Shown: one piece after another, positions 40,905-53,247 of the stretch | Numbering within the stretch: position 1 is the stretch's first letter | How the letters are laid out: every line of letters begins with the position of its first letter | Assembly (NCBI RefSeq): GCF_034440735.1 | Contig: NZ_CP140098.1 | Location: forward strand, 305,001 to 369,000 | Direction of reading: 5' to 3' | DNA length: 64,000 nucleotides | From: Deinococcus sp. AB2017081 | GTDB lineage: Bacteria; Deinococcota; Deinococci; Deinococcales; Deinococcaceae | Translations under genes and position numbers: made by a program | Notes under the pieces: model-generated | What the model saw: only the letters and a program-made list of their open reading frames with translations | What the model was told of the DNA's origin: nothing | Databases searched by the model: none

Positions 40905-41450
40905 ATGCAGAAATTCCTGTTGACCGTGACCCTGGGACTGGGCCTGGCGTGGGCCGCTCCGGTGGCCGGGCGGATGGTCGAGGTGCTGGACACCGCCGGG
41001 CGCGTGGTGGCGACCGGAACCCTGAGCGGGCACCTGACCGTGCGCGGCGACCTGGACGCAGCCCGGACGGTGCGCGTGAGCACGACCGTGAACGGCGTGA
41101 CGACCGTGCGGGTGTTCACGCTGGCCGGCCCGATCACCGCCCGCGATCCGGAGGCCGAGCGCCTGGGCGTGAGCGTGAGCGGCCGCGTGCTGACGCTGGA
41201 GTCGGCACTGGACGGGCCGGGCGGGCGGAACGGTGCTGCGCCGGCGACCCGGACGACCCCGGCGCGCGGCGGCGCGGACGACGGTACGGGGCACGACGCG
41301 GGCGACGACCACGGCGGGCGCTCGGGCGGGCCCCGGTCGGGTGGGCACGGAGCCGATGACGGGCCGGGGCACGACGCCGGGGACGACCACGGGGGCAGGG
41401 GGCGCGGGCACGGTGGCAGCAGCGGTGGCCACAACGGCGGGCATCACTGA
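40905..41450 (+). CDS. secreted protein with His/Asp/Gly-rich repeat tail
   Basis: 181 residues. Signal peptide to about residue 18 (TLGLGLAWAAPVA), a beta-rich domain to about 105 (VRGDLDAARTVRVSTTVNGV), then a low-complexity tail in which DDGTGHDAGDDHGG and DDGPGHDAGDDHGG are near-perfect tandem units, ending HGGSSGGHNGGHH. The dense His and Asp suggest divalent metal binding outside the cell. I do not recognise the N-terminal domain. Confidence 0.72.
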   Translation: MQKFLLTVTLGLGLAWAAPVAGRMVEVLDTAGRVVATGTLSGHLTVRGDLDAARTVRVSTTVNGVTTVRVFTLAGPITARDPEAERLGVSVSGRVLTLESALDGPGGRNGAAPATRTTPARGGADDGTGHDAGDDHGGRSGGPRSGGHGADDGPGHDAGDDHGGRGRGHGGSSGGHNGGHH

Positions 41451-41531
41451 GCCACCGGACGACCGGTCAAGGTCATGGAATTCTCAGGGCGGGTTCATGG
41501 ACGGTCAGGACACACCTGTCACGCTGGCCCG

Positions 41532-41933
41532 ATGAGAATGCACATGAGAACGGGCGTGCTGGGTCTGACCGTGCTGGGCCTGGGGATGGGCCTGGCCGAC
41601 GCCGCGACGGCGTACACGACGACGGCCACCAATCTGCGGCGCACGGCCTCGCTTCAGGGCCGGGTGCTGGATACGGTGCCCGGCAACACGCTGCTGACCG
41701 TGGCGTGCAGCGGGCAGTGGTGCCGCACGTCGTATGGCGGGCAGGGCGGGTACGTGTCGCGCTCGCTGCTGAAGTCGTTCACACGGAGTGCGCCGGTCTC
41801 CGGGGTGTTCTACGCCAGCTGCGGCGCGCTGCGGGCCCAGGGCAAGGCCCCCATCCGGCTCGGGCAGCCGGGCTACCGCGTGGGCCTGGACTCGGGGCGC
41901 AACGGCGTGGCCTGCGACGCGGGCGATCGCTGA
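41532..41933 (+). CDS. secreted SH3b plus excalibur-like protein
   Basis: 133 residues: signal peptide (GVLGLTVLGLGMGLADAAT), SH3b domain at about 28-80 (TTATNLRRTASLQGRVLDTV, RTSYGGQGGYVSRSLL), then an excalibur-like calcium-binding module (FYASCGALRAQGKAPI and LDSGRNGVACDAG with the Cys pair). Such proteins act at the cell wall. Family members with both modules are often found with nucleases; the partner here is not adjacent. Confidence 0.8.
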   Translation: MRMHMRTGVLGLTVLGLGMGLADAATAYTTTATNLRRTASLQGRVLDTVPGNTLLTVACSGQWCRTSYGGQGGYVSRSLLKSFTRSAPVSGVFYASCGALRAQGKAPIRLGQPGYRVGLDSGRNGVACDAGDR

Positions 41934-42013
41934 CGATCCGGACATGCGGGCGGGGACGGGCGATGGTGCGCCACGTTCCCGCTTCGCTTTTTAAAGCAGT
42001 GTAGAATTGCCGC

Positions 42014-42781
42014 ATGACGTCCTTCGCTCCCAGCACCCCCGGTCACCTGCGCGTCGATATCTGGTCAGACATCGCGTGTCCGTGGTGCTACGTCGGCAAG
42101 CGCCGCCTGGAGTCGGCCCTGGCCGACTTCCCGCACGCCGGCGAGGTCGAGGTGGTGTGGCATGCCTTCGAGCTCGATCCGCAGGCCCCGCTGGACACGC
42201 CGCAGAGCATGGCGCAGCTGCTGGCGGGCAAGTACGGCCGCAGCATTCCCGAGGCCCAGGGCATGATCGACGGCATGACCCGCACGGCGGCGGGCGAGGG
42301 CCTGACTTACGACCTGAACGGAGCGCACCGCACGAACACCTTCCTGGCGCACCAGCTGATCCATCTCGCGGCCACGCGGGGCCTCCAGGGCGCCATGAAG
42401 GAACGCCTGCTGAGCGCCTACATGACCGAGCGCGAACACGTAGGGCAGGTGGAGACCCTGGTGCGCCTCGCGCAGGAGGTCGGCCTGGACGCGGCCGAGG
42501 TGCGCGAGGCCCTGAGGGCGGGCACCCACGCCGACGCCGTGCGCCAGGACGAGGCCCAGGCCCACGCGCTAGGCATCACGGGCGTGCCGTTCTTCGTGCT
42601 GGGCGGCAAGTATGGCGTGAGCGGTGCCCAGAGCCCCGAGGTGCTGCGCGGCGCCCTGGATCAGGTCTGGGCCGAGACGCACCCCGCGCCCCTGGTGCGC
42701 CTGGACGCCCCGGCCGCCGAGGGCTGCGAGGACGGCGCGTGCGACGTGCCCGTGGCCGCGACCACCGGATCGCGCGCGTAA
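42014..42781 (+). CDS. frnE: DsbA-family thiol:disulphide oxidoreductase, FrnE-like
   Basis: 255 residues: WSDIACPWCYVGKRRLES gives the CxxC active site, GITGVPFFVLGGKYGVSGAQ holds the cis-Pro loop, and the C-terminal EGCEDGACDVP is a C-x4-C motif. D. radiodurans FrnE carries the same pair of motifs and is involved in oxidative-stress and radiation tolerance. Cytosolic, no signal peptide. TAGAAT ends six bases before the ATG, supporting a leaderless mRNA and this start. Confidence 0.92.
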   Translation: MTSFAPSTPGHLRVDIWSDIACPWCYVGKRRLESALADFPHAGEVEVVWHAFELDPQAPLDTPQSMAQLLAGKYGRSIPEAQGMIDGMTRTAAGEGLTYDLNGAHRTNTFLAHQLIHLAATRGLQGAMKERLLSAYMTEREHVGQVETLVRLAQEVGLDAAEVREALRAGTHADAVRQDEAQAHALGITGVPFFVLGGKYGVSGAQSPEVLRGALDQVWAETHPAPLVRLDAPAAEGCEDGACDVPVAATTGSRA

Positions 42782-42790
42782 TACCGAACG

Positions 42791-42842
42791 ACACCGGTGA
42801 CCCGCTCTGCCCTGAACCAGGGGCACAGCGGGTCATCGGTGT
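42791..42842. terminator. large hairpin between frnE and ftsH
   Basis: ACACCGGTGACCCGCTCTGC and the following bases pair with the segment at 42820-42842, giving a stem of about 22 bp with two mismatches and a 7-base loop. It lies ten bases after frnE and 27 before the ftsH stop, so it can end both converging transcripts. Confidence 0.8.
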
Positions 42843-42868
42843 GCCCGGGTATCAGGCCAGGCCGGGTA

Positions 42869-44737
<1,869 letters not shown>

Positions 44738-44936
44738 GAGGACACACCCGCACGCTCAGTCATGCCCCAGTGTATGCCTGCACCGCTGCACCCGACTGCG
44801 ACGGAGGCCCCCACTCCGGGGGCACGGAGCGGCGTTCACCCTTCCTTGCTCCACGGGGGGTGAACCGCGCGTGGCACAGGGCCCACGGGACATTCCGGGC
44901 AGAAAGCTGTCAGATTCGCACGTCATACTCGTCGGC

Positions 44937-46763
44937 ATGCTGTCTGAAGTCCGACGCCGCCAGAACCACGCCCACCGGCACCGAAGTCCGGCCCTCCTGA
45001 CTGCGCTGTGCCTGCTGCTGCCGCCTGCTCAGGGCGGCACACTGCTGGGGCTGGCGGCCGGACTGGTCGCCGCCACCGCCGTGGCCAGCGCCGCGCCGAT
45101 CTCGGCGGGTTCGGTGCAGCTGACCTTCTCGGTCGACCAGCCCGCCGCATACGTGAACGGCGAGACCGGCGGGTGGACGAATCCCCCGCGCGTGATCGGA
45201 GGCCGCACCATGCTGCCCCTGCGGGAGGCGGCGGCGCTGCTGGGCCGCCCCATCAGTCCGGGCGGCCAGGGCGGCGCGGTGCAGCTGGGGCGCCTGAGTG
45301 TGGACACCCGCACCAGCTCGGCGGCCCTGGGCGGCGCCGCCCAGCCGGCGGGCACGGTCGCCACCGTGGGGGGCGTGCTGTATATCAGCGTGCGCACCCT
45401 GGCCGATGCCCTGAACGCCAATCTGGTCGCGGCCGACGATTCGGGCCGCACCCTGACCCTGACCGCGCTGCGCGACGGCGGCAATCCCCTGAGCCCGCAG
45501 GCCCGCTTCTCGACCGACAAGGCCGTGTACGCGCCGGGCGAGCGGGTCGTGTACACCGAGTATGCCTTTGATCCGGACGGCGCGGACATCACCTCGCGCC
45601 GCTGGGCCGGGCGGCAGGAGGCGTACTTCCAGCCGGGCACGTACACGGTCACCCTGAGCGTCACGAACAGCCGGGGCCTGCAGAGCCCACCCTACACGCG
45701 CACCATCCGGGTCGAGGGCAATCCCATCGACACACCGCTGACCTACGCGCTGAAGTACGCGCTGCCCGGCGACGCCTTCCCGGACGCGCAGGTGCTGTCG
45801 TATCCGGCCGCGCGGCCCACGCCGGTCGGCGGCGACACCGCGCCCCTGATCTTCAGTGACAGCCCCGAGGTGCCCACCACCAGCGGCGTGCTGTATCAGG
45901 ACACCGTCACCGGCCGGGCGCGGGTGCTGGCGTACCACCTCAACGGTCTGGGCCGCCCCGCCCGGCTGTACGTGCTGGCCCGCAACCTGGGGGCGCGGCC
46001 CGTGGACGTCCACACCCGGCGCCTGGGCGAGACTGCCCCCACCCGGATCGAGGGTACGCTCGGCCAGGTCACGCTGATGGAATACTTCGCGTCCCAGGGC
46101 GGCCCCACCCTGAGCCTCGCGCCGGGGCAGACGGCCGCCGTGTACGCCAGCCCCACCCTGAATCCCGGCAGCGGCGTGAACGTCATGCAGGATCTGGAGG
46201 CCACCGGCAGCGTGGAACTGACCATCTTGATGCTGGAGGACACCCTGCCGCCCACCGCCCAGGTCGCGCAGCAGTTGCCGTACCTGAAGCCCGACGGCCG
46301 CCACGTGCGCGGCACCTTCCCGGACGCCGTGCGGCACCTGCGCGTCTCTCTTGGGGCACTGCCCACGCGCATCACCATCGGGGACGGGCAGCTCGATCCG
46401 GCCCTGACCGGCACCGACGTCCTGACCGGCCAGAGCGTGACCCTGGCCGGCAACTACGGCGTGCTGTACGACCTGGAGGTCACCGGCGCGGCCGGCAGCG
46501 CCGTGGCCCTGAGCCCGCGCGGCGGCCTGTACCGGGGGGCCATGCACATCACCGACGGCCCGATCGTGCAGGCCATCAAGCTGCCGCGCACCGGCACCGC
46601 CCTGAATCCCGGAGCGCCCACCCTGATGTGGCGGGCCGCCTCGGACACCCTGAACATCGACTTCGTGCCGGCCAGCGGCTCGAACCTGCCGATCAGCCTG
46701 GTGTTCTACCGTGCCCAGACCCTGCCCGGCTGGGGCGGCGTGACCAAGACCTACCAGCCGTAA
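44937..46763 (+). CDS. exported copper-amine-oxidase-N-like plus PKD-like protein
   Basis: 608 residues from ATG 44937. After an N-terminal signal/anchor ([22 protein letters not shown]), residues 60-180 form a copper amine oxidase N-terminal-type stalk ([37 protein letters not shown]). A PKD/Ig-like segment follows ([38 protein letters not shown]). The remaining 350 residues are beta-rich with no motif I can name ([18 protein letters not shown]). A secreted or surface-anchored protein, role unknown. The start is not certain because the frame is open far upstream. Confidence 0.75.
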   Translation: MLSEVRRRQNHAHRHRSPALLTALCLLLPPAQGGTLLGLAAGLVAATAVASAAPISAGSVQLTFSVDQPAAYVNGETGGWTNPPRVIGGRTMLPLREAAALLGRPISPGGQGGAVQLGRLSVDTRTSSAALGGAAQPAGTVATVGGVLYISVRTLADALNANLVAADDSGRTLTLTALRDGGNPLSPQARFSTDKAVYAPGERVVYTEYAFDPDGADITSRRWAGRQEAYFQPGTYTVTLSVTNSRGLQSPPYTRTIRVEGNPIDTPLTYALKYALPGDAFPDAQVLSYPAARPTPVGGDTAPLIFSDSPEVPTTSGVLYQDTVTGRARVLAYHLNGLGRPARLYVLARNLGARPVDVHTRRLGETAPTRIEGTLGQVTLMEYFASQGGPTLSLAPGQTAAVYASPTLNPGSGVNVMQDLEATGSVELTILMLEDTLPPTAQVAQQLPYLKPDGRHVRGTFPDAVRHLRVSLGALPTRITIGDGQLDPALTGTDVLTGQSVTLAGNYGVLYDLEVTGAAGSAVALSPRGGLYRGAMHITDGPIVQAIKLPRTGTALNPGAPTLMWRAASDTLNIDFVPASGSNLPISLVFYRAQTLPGWGGVTKTYQP

Positions 46764-46805
46764 GCAGGTGGGGGGCAGGCTCGTGACCTGCCCCCCTCGC
46801 GCTGA

Positions 46806-48131
<1,326 letters not shown>

Positions 48132-48437
48132 GGAAAGCCTCCACGCCCGCACGGGCGGCGAGCGGAGCGAGAAGGAGATGATGTACCCAGACGGAAGTCT
48201 GTAGGCACACCCGGGCCACGTGGGCCGGAAGACTGGAGTCTGGGTGCATGAAGACGCTCCTTACGGTGTCGGCTCACCCCGGCGTCAGGGGGAACCGCCG
48301 AAACCTGCCCTCACGCTGAGGTCGCAGGCATAGACGTTCCAGTGTACAGGATGGGGGTATGGCGTGGGGAGCGGGAGGCACGGTTGGGTAGAGCGACCGC
48401 AACGTCAGGCCGGCAGTTCCGGTGATGCGGCGTGCAA

Positions 48438-48555
48438 ACCCCTCGCTGCGCACTCTGCGAGTCCGCCCCGCCCATTCGGGGCACCTCAGGGGAAAGCAAG
48501 GATGGGCTCGTTGGCTCCCCTTGAGGGGAGCTGGCGGCGAAGCCGACTGAGGGGT
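48438..48555. repeat. palindromic dispersed repeat, copy B
   Basis: Same ends as copy A at 6419 (ACCCCTCGCTGCGC and GCCGACTGAGGGGT) and the same core CTCTGCGAGTCCGCCCC, but with about 35 extra bases before the inner hairpin CTCCCC-TTGA-GGGGAG. This suggests a family of related elements rather than chance palindromes. Confidence 0.75.
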
Positions 48556-48699
48556 TCGCCCGCCGCCCCCTGCACCACGTCCCACCCCTCGACTCCGTAC
48601 CATTCGGGCAGATTCAGCCGTCAGCATATGCAGAACCACTCCGGCGACCCTGGCCCAGATAGCGTACAGGACGGCCTATTTCGGTGCCGGCGCATAGAT

Positions 48700-48760
48700 T
48701 TGACACCAGCTGGATATGACGCTATCTTTTTCTTATCACCGCCGACGAGGCGGCTTTTTT
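48700..48760 (+). ncRNA. promoter-terminator unit 1, predicted about 26-nt transcript
   Basis: TTGACA (48700-48705), a 17-base spacer and TATCTT (48723-48728) form a near-consensus promoter. Counting seven bases past the -10 gives an A at 48735 as start site; the terminator CCGCC-GACGA-GGCGG followed by CTTTTTT starts four bases later and ends at 48760. The only RNA that could be made would be about 26 nt. It shares most bases with unit 2 at 48864, including TCTTATCACCG. Confidence 0.6.
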
Positions 48761-48863
48761 ATTGCCTCTCCCGGCAGGCGCTGCTTGTTGCTATGCAACT
48801 GGAGCAGCCGCCCCCCTGCAGAAACCCCATCTACACGCTGTTTTCCGACACGACTGCATGGAT

Positions 48864-48925
48864 TTGACAGCCGCCGTATATAACGCTATATTTATCTTAT
48901 CACCGTCCGCGAAGGGCGGGTTTTT
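48864..48925 (+). ncRNA. promoter-terminator unit 2, predicted about 27-nt transcript
   Basis: TTGACA (48864-48869), 17 bases, TATATT (48887-48892), then TCTTATCACCG and hairpin CCGTCC-GCGAA-GGGCGG (one G-T pair) with TTTTT at 48921-48925. The same design and about the same offsets as unit 1, 164 bases downstream. The sulfurtransferase gene begins 62 bases past the T-run, so read-through could also feed it, as in attenuation. Confidence 0.6.
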
Positions 48926-48986
48926 CGTTTTGGCCTGTCTTCATGCGCGTGTGTCGATTCCGGGCGGCGGGTGTAGCCTGCCGGGC

Positions 48987-49859
48987 ATGACGATGCCTCC
49001 CTCCTCTCCCCTGACGAGCGCCGACTGGCTGCGCGCCCACCTGAACGACGCGAATGTGCGGGTGCTGGACTGCCGCTACGCGCTGAGTGATCCGCTGACC
49101 GGGCGGATCGCCTATCTGGGCGGACACGTGCCGGGGGCGGTGTACGCAGATCTGGAGACCGACCTGAGCGGCCCCCTGGCCGAGGACGGTGCGGGCGGCC
49201 GGCACCCGCTGCCTGACCCCGAGACCCTGGCGGCGTGGCTGGGCAGCGTGGGTATCGGGAACGACAGCGTAGTCGTGTGCTACGACGATCCCAGTACCGG
49301 GCAGGGCTTCTACGCGGCGAGGGCGTGGTGGCTGCTGCGCTGGCTGGGGCACGCGCAGGTCAGCGTGCTGGACGGCGGGTGGCCCGCGTGGGTCGCGGCT
49401 AGGGGTGAGGTCAGTACCGAGGATCCCGACGTGAGCCCGGCGACCTTCACCCCCCATGTCCGCGCCGATCTGGTCGCCACCGCGCAGGACGTGCAGCAGC
49501 GCCCGGCGGGCACCCTGCTGATCGACTCCCGCGCCCCGGCCCGGTACCGGGGCGAGGTCGAGCCCATCGACAGGAAGGCCGGACATATTCCGGGGGCCGT
49601 GAACCGCGAGTGGGCCGGGGCGCTGGACGAGGGCGGCCACTGGCGGGCCGGCACGGAGCAGGCCACCCGGCTGGACACCGGGGACGCGCCGACCGTCACG
49701 TACTGCGGCAGCGGCGTGAGCGCCACCCCGAACCTGCTGGCGCGGGAACTGGCGGGCGTGCCGCTGGGGCCGGACAACCGCCTGTATGCCGGGTCATGGA
49801 GCGACTGGATCAGCGACGACGCGCGGCCCGTGGCGACCGGCGACGACGCGGGCCGCTGA
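48987..49859 (+). CDS. thiosulfate/3-mercaptopyruvate sulfurtransferase
   Basis: 290 residues with two rhodanese domains. Domain 1 lacks the active cysteine ([10 protein letters not shown]); domain 2 carries it in [14 protein letters not shown] (C240), the CGSGVxA loop of mercaptopyruvate-type enzymes. The protein moves a sulphane sulphur to cyanide or thiols. The ATG at 48987 follows TAGCCT by seven bases and begins at the usual N-terminus ([13 protein letters not shown]). Confidence 0.93.
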   Translation: MTMPPSSPLTSADWLRAHLNDANVRVLDCRYALSDPLTGRIAYLGGHVPGAVYADLETDLSGPLAEDGAGGRHPLPDPETLAAWLGSVGIGNDSVVVCYDDPSTGQGFYAARAWWLLRWLGHAQVSVLDGGWPAWVAARGEVSTEDPDVSPATFTPHVRADLVATAQDVQQRPAGTLLIDSRAPARYRGEVEPIDRKAGHIPGAVNREWAGALDEGGHWRAGTEQATRLDTGDAPTVTYCGSGVSATPNLLARELAGVPLGPDNRLYAGSWSDWISDDARPVATGDDAGR

Positions 49860-49860
49860 A

Positions 49861-50529
49861 CTATTCCCTGAGCTGTCTCCACTGTCCCTCGGAGACGACG
49901 CGGGTGGAGCCGTCTGCCACGACGATGGCACTCTGGTCATCCAGGGCGTAGCACGGCCCTGCGATGGCCTGCGCCCAGCGTTCGGCGGCCGCCAGGGTGT
50001 TGTGCGGCATGTCTGGGTGCTCCAGGTGCGGGAAGATCGAGAAGTCCACGAGGCCCAGCGTGCGGTCGCTCCCGCCGGGCGGCCTCCAGCTCACGAAGTC
50101 GTCCCCGATGCGGGGGGTCATGACCATGCTGCCGGCACTGACGCCCACCCAGACCTTGTCGGCCAGCGACGGCAGGAGATCGAGCAGCCCGGACTCGCGC
50201 ATCCAGTGGGCCAGGAACATGGCGTCACCGCCGTCGACCAGCAGCACGTCGGCCGCCTGGACCCACGGCACCCAGCGCCCGGCCCCGATGCTGGGCAGCG
50301 CCAGCAGTTCCAGCACGCCCACGGACGACCAGCCCAGGTCGCACATGGGCGCCGGCGAGCGCCCGGCGATGAAGCGCCACGCCGACTGCGGCGTACACCA
50401 CGGGTGGCCGTACTCGGCGGTGGGAATGCACAGGGCGCTGCACTCAGAGATCGGCTTGCCCAGAAGTTCGATCAGCGCGTCCCGGATGCTCGCGTTGCTG
50501 ACTCCGCCGGATGTGAGTAGCAGTTTCAT
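49861..50529 (-). CDS. peptidase family S51 (dipeptidase E-like)
   Basis: 222 residues from ATG 50529, with GGGGAGGAG upstream. Nucleophile loop VGVSAGSMVM (S131), the S51 hallmark, with VLLVDGGDAMFLAHW before it. PepE-type enzymes cleave Asp-X dipeptides. It ends one base from the convergent sulfurtransferase stop, so the two transcripts must overlap. Confidence 0.9.
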   Translation of the reverse strand: MKLLLTSGGVSNASIRDALIELLGKPISECSALCIPTAEYGHPWCTPQSAWRFIAGRSPAPMCDLGWSSVGVLELLALPSIGAGRWVPWVQAADVLLVDGGDAMFLAHWMRESGLLDLLPSLADKVWVGVSAGSMVMTPRIGDDFVSWRPPGGSDRTLGLVDFSIFPHLEHPDMPHNTLAAAERWAQAIAGPCYALDDQSAIVVADGSTRVVSEGQWRQLRE

Positions 50530-50691
50530 GGCTCCTCCCCCTGCTGATAGACGATGCATCGAGGACACCCCCGTGACCGGAGCATGCTGGGGAGGGATGC
50601 GCTCATAACGTAACAGCGACCTCTATTCTACATGGAACAGAGTGGCGATGGGCCGGTGCCGGGGCGTGCCCTTCCGTATGCTGGAGGTGAC

Positions 50692-50712
50692 ATGACACGG
50701 GACTCCGCATGA
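50692..50712 (+). CDS. six-codon leader ORF (MTRDSA)
   Basis: GGAGGTGAC immediately precedes ATG 50692, which is followed by five sense codons and TGA; the stop shares ATGA with the start of the lipoprotein gene at 50709. Ribosomes loaded on the strong site would terminate and restart at 50709. Alternatively it marks a frame error in the sequence, but the downstream product has a complete lipobox. Confidence 0.4.
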   Translation: MTRDSA

Positions 50713-51182
50713 TCCGCGTGCTGCTGCTGGGCCTCGTCCTGAGCGCGTGCGCGTACACGCCGCCGCGTGAACCCTTCCACGCCGGCGACCTGTTCACCCT
50801 GAACGGCACCACGCTGGACGGCACGATCCTGGCACGGCACCACCGGCTGGCGGGCAGCGGACGGCTCGCGGCCGATGGTCACTGGGAGTACGTGGCAGAC
50901 GGCGCGGTGGCGGGTGTCTCGGGCGTTCTGGCCGGCCCTGGCGAGCGGCTGGTCGTGCTGGTCGACGGCTCGGAGGCGCTGGGCAACCGGCCGGACGCGC
51001 GGGTGACCGTGTGCGCGGTCGAACCGGGGGGGCCGGGGTGGCGCACGGCCAATGGCCTGCTGGTGCAGGGACTGCCCGGCACCATGCTGAACCTGGCCCA
51101 GACGCTGGACTGGACGGTGCGGCTGGACACGCTGCGCGGTGTGCTGGGCGCAACCGGCACGTGCACCCTGAAGCGGGGCTAA
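50709..51182 (+). CDS. small lipoprotein of unknown function
   Basis: 157 residues; lipobox LLGLVLSACAY gives Cys14. The mature part is beta-rich with GDLFTLNGTTLDGTILARHH, VAGVSGVLAGPGERLVVLVDG and a C-terminal GTCTLKRG, plus two more cysteines (VCAV, TCTL) that could pair. I recognise no family. It has no own Shine-Dalgarno and is preceded by the leader ORF. Confidence 0.75.
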   Translation: MIRVLLLGLVLSACAYTPPREPFHAGDLFTLNGTTLDGTILARHHRLAGSGRLAADGHWEYVADGAVAGVSGVLAGPGERLVVLVDGSEALGNRPDARVTVCAVEPGGPGWRTANGLLVQGLPGTMLNLAQTLDWTVRLDTLRGVLGATGTCTLKRG

Positions 51183-51206
51183 ACGGGGACTGCTACTGTC
51201 ACGGGC

Positions 51207-52247
51207 ATGCGTGCCCTGGTCTACGAGGCGTTCGGTGCCCGGCCCACCATCGAGACCGTGCCCGACCCGGTTCCCACCCCGGACGGCGTGGTGGTGCAGG
51301 TCGGGGCGAGCGGCGTGTGCCGCAGCGACTGGCACGGCTGGATGGGCCACGACCCGGACATCCGCCTGCCTCACGTGCCCGGCCATGAACTGGCGGGCAC
51401 CATCGTCGCGGTGGGGGCTCAGGTCACGTCGTTCCGGGTGGGTGACCGGGTCACGGTGCCGTTCGTGGCCGGGTGCGGGCGCTGCGAACCGTGCCGCGCC
51501 GGGCAGCAGCAGGTGTGCCACGCACAGTTCCAGCCGGGATTCACGCACTGGGGCTCGTTCGCGCAGTTCGTGGCGCTGGGCTACGCCGACCAGAACCTCG
51601 TGCGGCTGCCGGACGCGATGGACTTCGCCACGGCAGCCAGCCTGGGGTGCCGCTTCGCCACGTCCTTCCGGGCGGTGTCGCAGCAGGGGCGGCTGCGGGG
51701 CGGCGAGTGGGTGGCGGTTCACGGCTGCGGCGGCGTGGGCCTGTCGGCGGTCATGATCGCCCAGGCCCTGGGTGGCCGGGTGATCGCCGTGGACATCGAC
51801 GACGAGCGCCTGGCCCTGGCCGCCCGGCTGGGAGCCGAGGTCACCGTGAACGGCCGCACCACCCCGGATGTCCCGGCCGCGATCATGGAGGTCACGGATG
51901 GCGGGGCCCACCTGTCGCTGGACGCCCTGGGACACCCGCAGACGCTGCGGAACTCGGTGCTGGGCCTGCGCACGCGGGGCCGCCACGTGCAGGTCGGACT
52001 GCTGCTGGCCGATCACGCGCAGCCGCCGGTGCCGATGGACCGCGTGATCGCGCGGGAACTGGAACTGCTGGGCAGCCACGGCATGGCCGCGCACGCCTAC
52101 CCCGAGCTGCTCGGCATGATCGGGCGCGGCGTGCTGAATCCGGCCGCGCTGATCGGCCAGCGCATCGGCCTGGACGGCGCGGCGGACGCCCTGACCGGTA
52201 TGGACGCCTTCACTGGCACCGGCGTGACGGTCATCGACTCCTTCTGA
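51207..52247 (+). CDS. zinc-dependent medium-chain alcohol dehydrogenase
   Basis: 346 residues. Catalytic-zinc site [15 protein letters not shown] and [12 protein letters not shown], structural-zinc cysteines [16 protein letters not shown], and the Rossmann motif [15 protein letters not shown]. These belong to the zinc alcohol dehydrogenase family (NAD-dependent). TACTGT ends seven bases before the ATG. Substrate unknown. Confidence 0.93.
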   Translation: MRALVYEAFGARPTIETVPDPVPTPDGVVVQVGASGVCRSDWHGWMGHDPDIRLPHVPGHELAGTIVAVGAQVTSFRVGDRVTVPFVAGCGRCEPCRAGQQQVCHAQFQPGFTHWGSFAQFVALGYADQNLVRLPDAMDFATAASLGCRFATSFRAVSQQGRLRGGEWVAVHGCGGVGLSAVMIAQALGGRVIAVDIDDERLALAARLGAEVTVNGRTTPDVPAAIMEVTDGGAHLSLDALGHPQTLRNSVLGLRTRGRHVQVGLLLADHAQPPVPMDRVIARELELLGSHGMAAHAYPELLGMIGRGVLNPAALIGQRIGLDGAADALTGMDAFTGTGVTVIDSF

Positions 52248-52262
52248 GCGCGGCCGGGCCGG

Positions 52263-53081
52263 TCACTGCGCGCGAGCCTGCGCCTGTTTCACGATCCTGG
52301 GGAGGATACTGCGCGGGATGAGCCTGGGCAGGAAGGCCTGCACGCGGTTCATCAGGCCGATGACGCGCACGGGCTGGCCACGCAGCATGGCGTCAATGGC
52401 CTCGGTGGCGACCGCGTCGGGCGTCATGATGACGCGCTGCCCGGCCGCCGAGGCGAGCAGGCGGCTGCCCTCCATCTGTGCGGCGGCCTGGAAGCCGGTG
52501 GCGACCGGGCCGGGACACGCGGCCGTGACGTGCACACCGGTGCCGCGCAGTTCCTCGTTCACGGCCTCGCTGAAGCTCAGGACATAGGCCTTGGTGGCGT
52601 AGTACACGGCCATGAGCGGGCCCGGCAGGAACGCGGCGGTGCTGGCGATGTTCAGCACCCGGCCGCGCCCGCGCGCCACCATGCCCGGCAGGAAGCGGTG
52701 CGTGAGGTCGGTCAGGACGCTGACGTTCACCTGGATCATCTCCAGCTGCCGGGTGCGTTCCAGGGTGTGGAACTCGCCGTAATCGGCGAATCCGGCGTTG
52801 TTCACGAGGACGTCCACCGCCAGGCCCAGAACCCGGACGTGCTGCTCCAGGGTGGCCGCGGCGTCCTGGCGGGCGAGGTCGAGCGGCACGACATGGGCCT
52901 GAATGCCGTGCCGTGTGCTCAGATCGGTGGCCAGGTCGTGGAGTCTGTCCGCACTGCGGGCGGTCAGGATCAGATCCATGTGGCGGGCGGCGAGCTGACG
53001 GGCGATGGCCTCACCGATCCCGCCGCTGGCTCCAGTGACGAGAGCGGTCGGCCGGGGGGCGGTCTGCGGGGTGTGGCTCAT
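52263..53081 (-). CDS. short-chain dehydrogenase/reductase
   Basis: 272 residues: ALVTGASGGIGEAIARQLAA, VLVNNAGFADYG, Ser in VLNIASTAAF and YYATKAYVL (Tyr-x-x-x-Lys), and a C-terminal basic helix (PRLIPRSILPRIVKQAQ) that may touch the membrane. Such classical SDRs with a hydrophobic tail act on fatty-acyl or sterol-like substrates. It is divergent from the TetR gene with an operator between, so it is probably its target. Confidence 0.9.
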   Translation of the reverse strand: MSHTPQTAPRPTALVTGASGGIGEAIARQLAARHMDLILTARSADRLHDLATDLSTRHGIQAHVVPLDLARQDAAATLEQHVRVLGLAVDVLVNNAGFADYGEFHTLERTRQLEMIQVNVSVLTDLTHRFLPGMVARGRGRVLNIASTAAFLPGPLMAVYYATKAYVLSFSEAVNEELRGTGVHVTAACPGPVATGFQAAAQMEGSRLLASAAGQRVIMTPDAVATEAIDAMLRGQPVRVIGLMNRVQAFLPRLIPRSILPRIVKQAQARAQ

Positions 53082-53131
53082 GATGGCTCCTTCCGTGGCC
53101 CATGGAACTCACCGACGGTCAGTAAACGATA

Positions 53132-53148
53132 ACTAACCCAGGTTTAGT
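53132..53148. promoter_or_regulatory. 17-bp dyad between SDR and TetR genes
   Basis: ACTAACCCAGGTTTAGT is symmetric (ACTAA-CC-GG-TTAGT matched around one central base, with a mismatch in each half). It lies 51 bases from the SDR start and 100 from the TetR start, in the usual position for a TetR-family operator controlling both. Confidence 0.55.
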
Positions 53149-53247
53149 ATGTCAACTCCGCCGCAACGCCGCACGCGATGTATGCGGCTTCATCTTCGGC
53201 AGCCTCGTGCCCCGATCCTTCCGACGAGCGGCTGCTACCATTGACCC

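Larger units (their letters stand above)
48132..48986. other. 855-base non-coding region
   Basis: Order from left: der promoter area (48132-48260); a stretch without features; palindromic repeat copy B (48438-48555); then the two promoter-terminator units at 48697-48760 and 48861-48925 with a hairpin between them (GCTGCT-T-GTTGC / GCAAC-TGG-AGCAGC at 48780-48808). TAGCCT ends seven bases before the sulfurtransferase ATG. No protein gene is supported; the ORF of 167 codons is repeat read-through. Confidence 0.7.
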
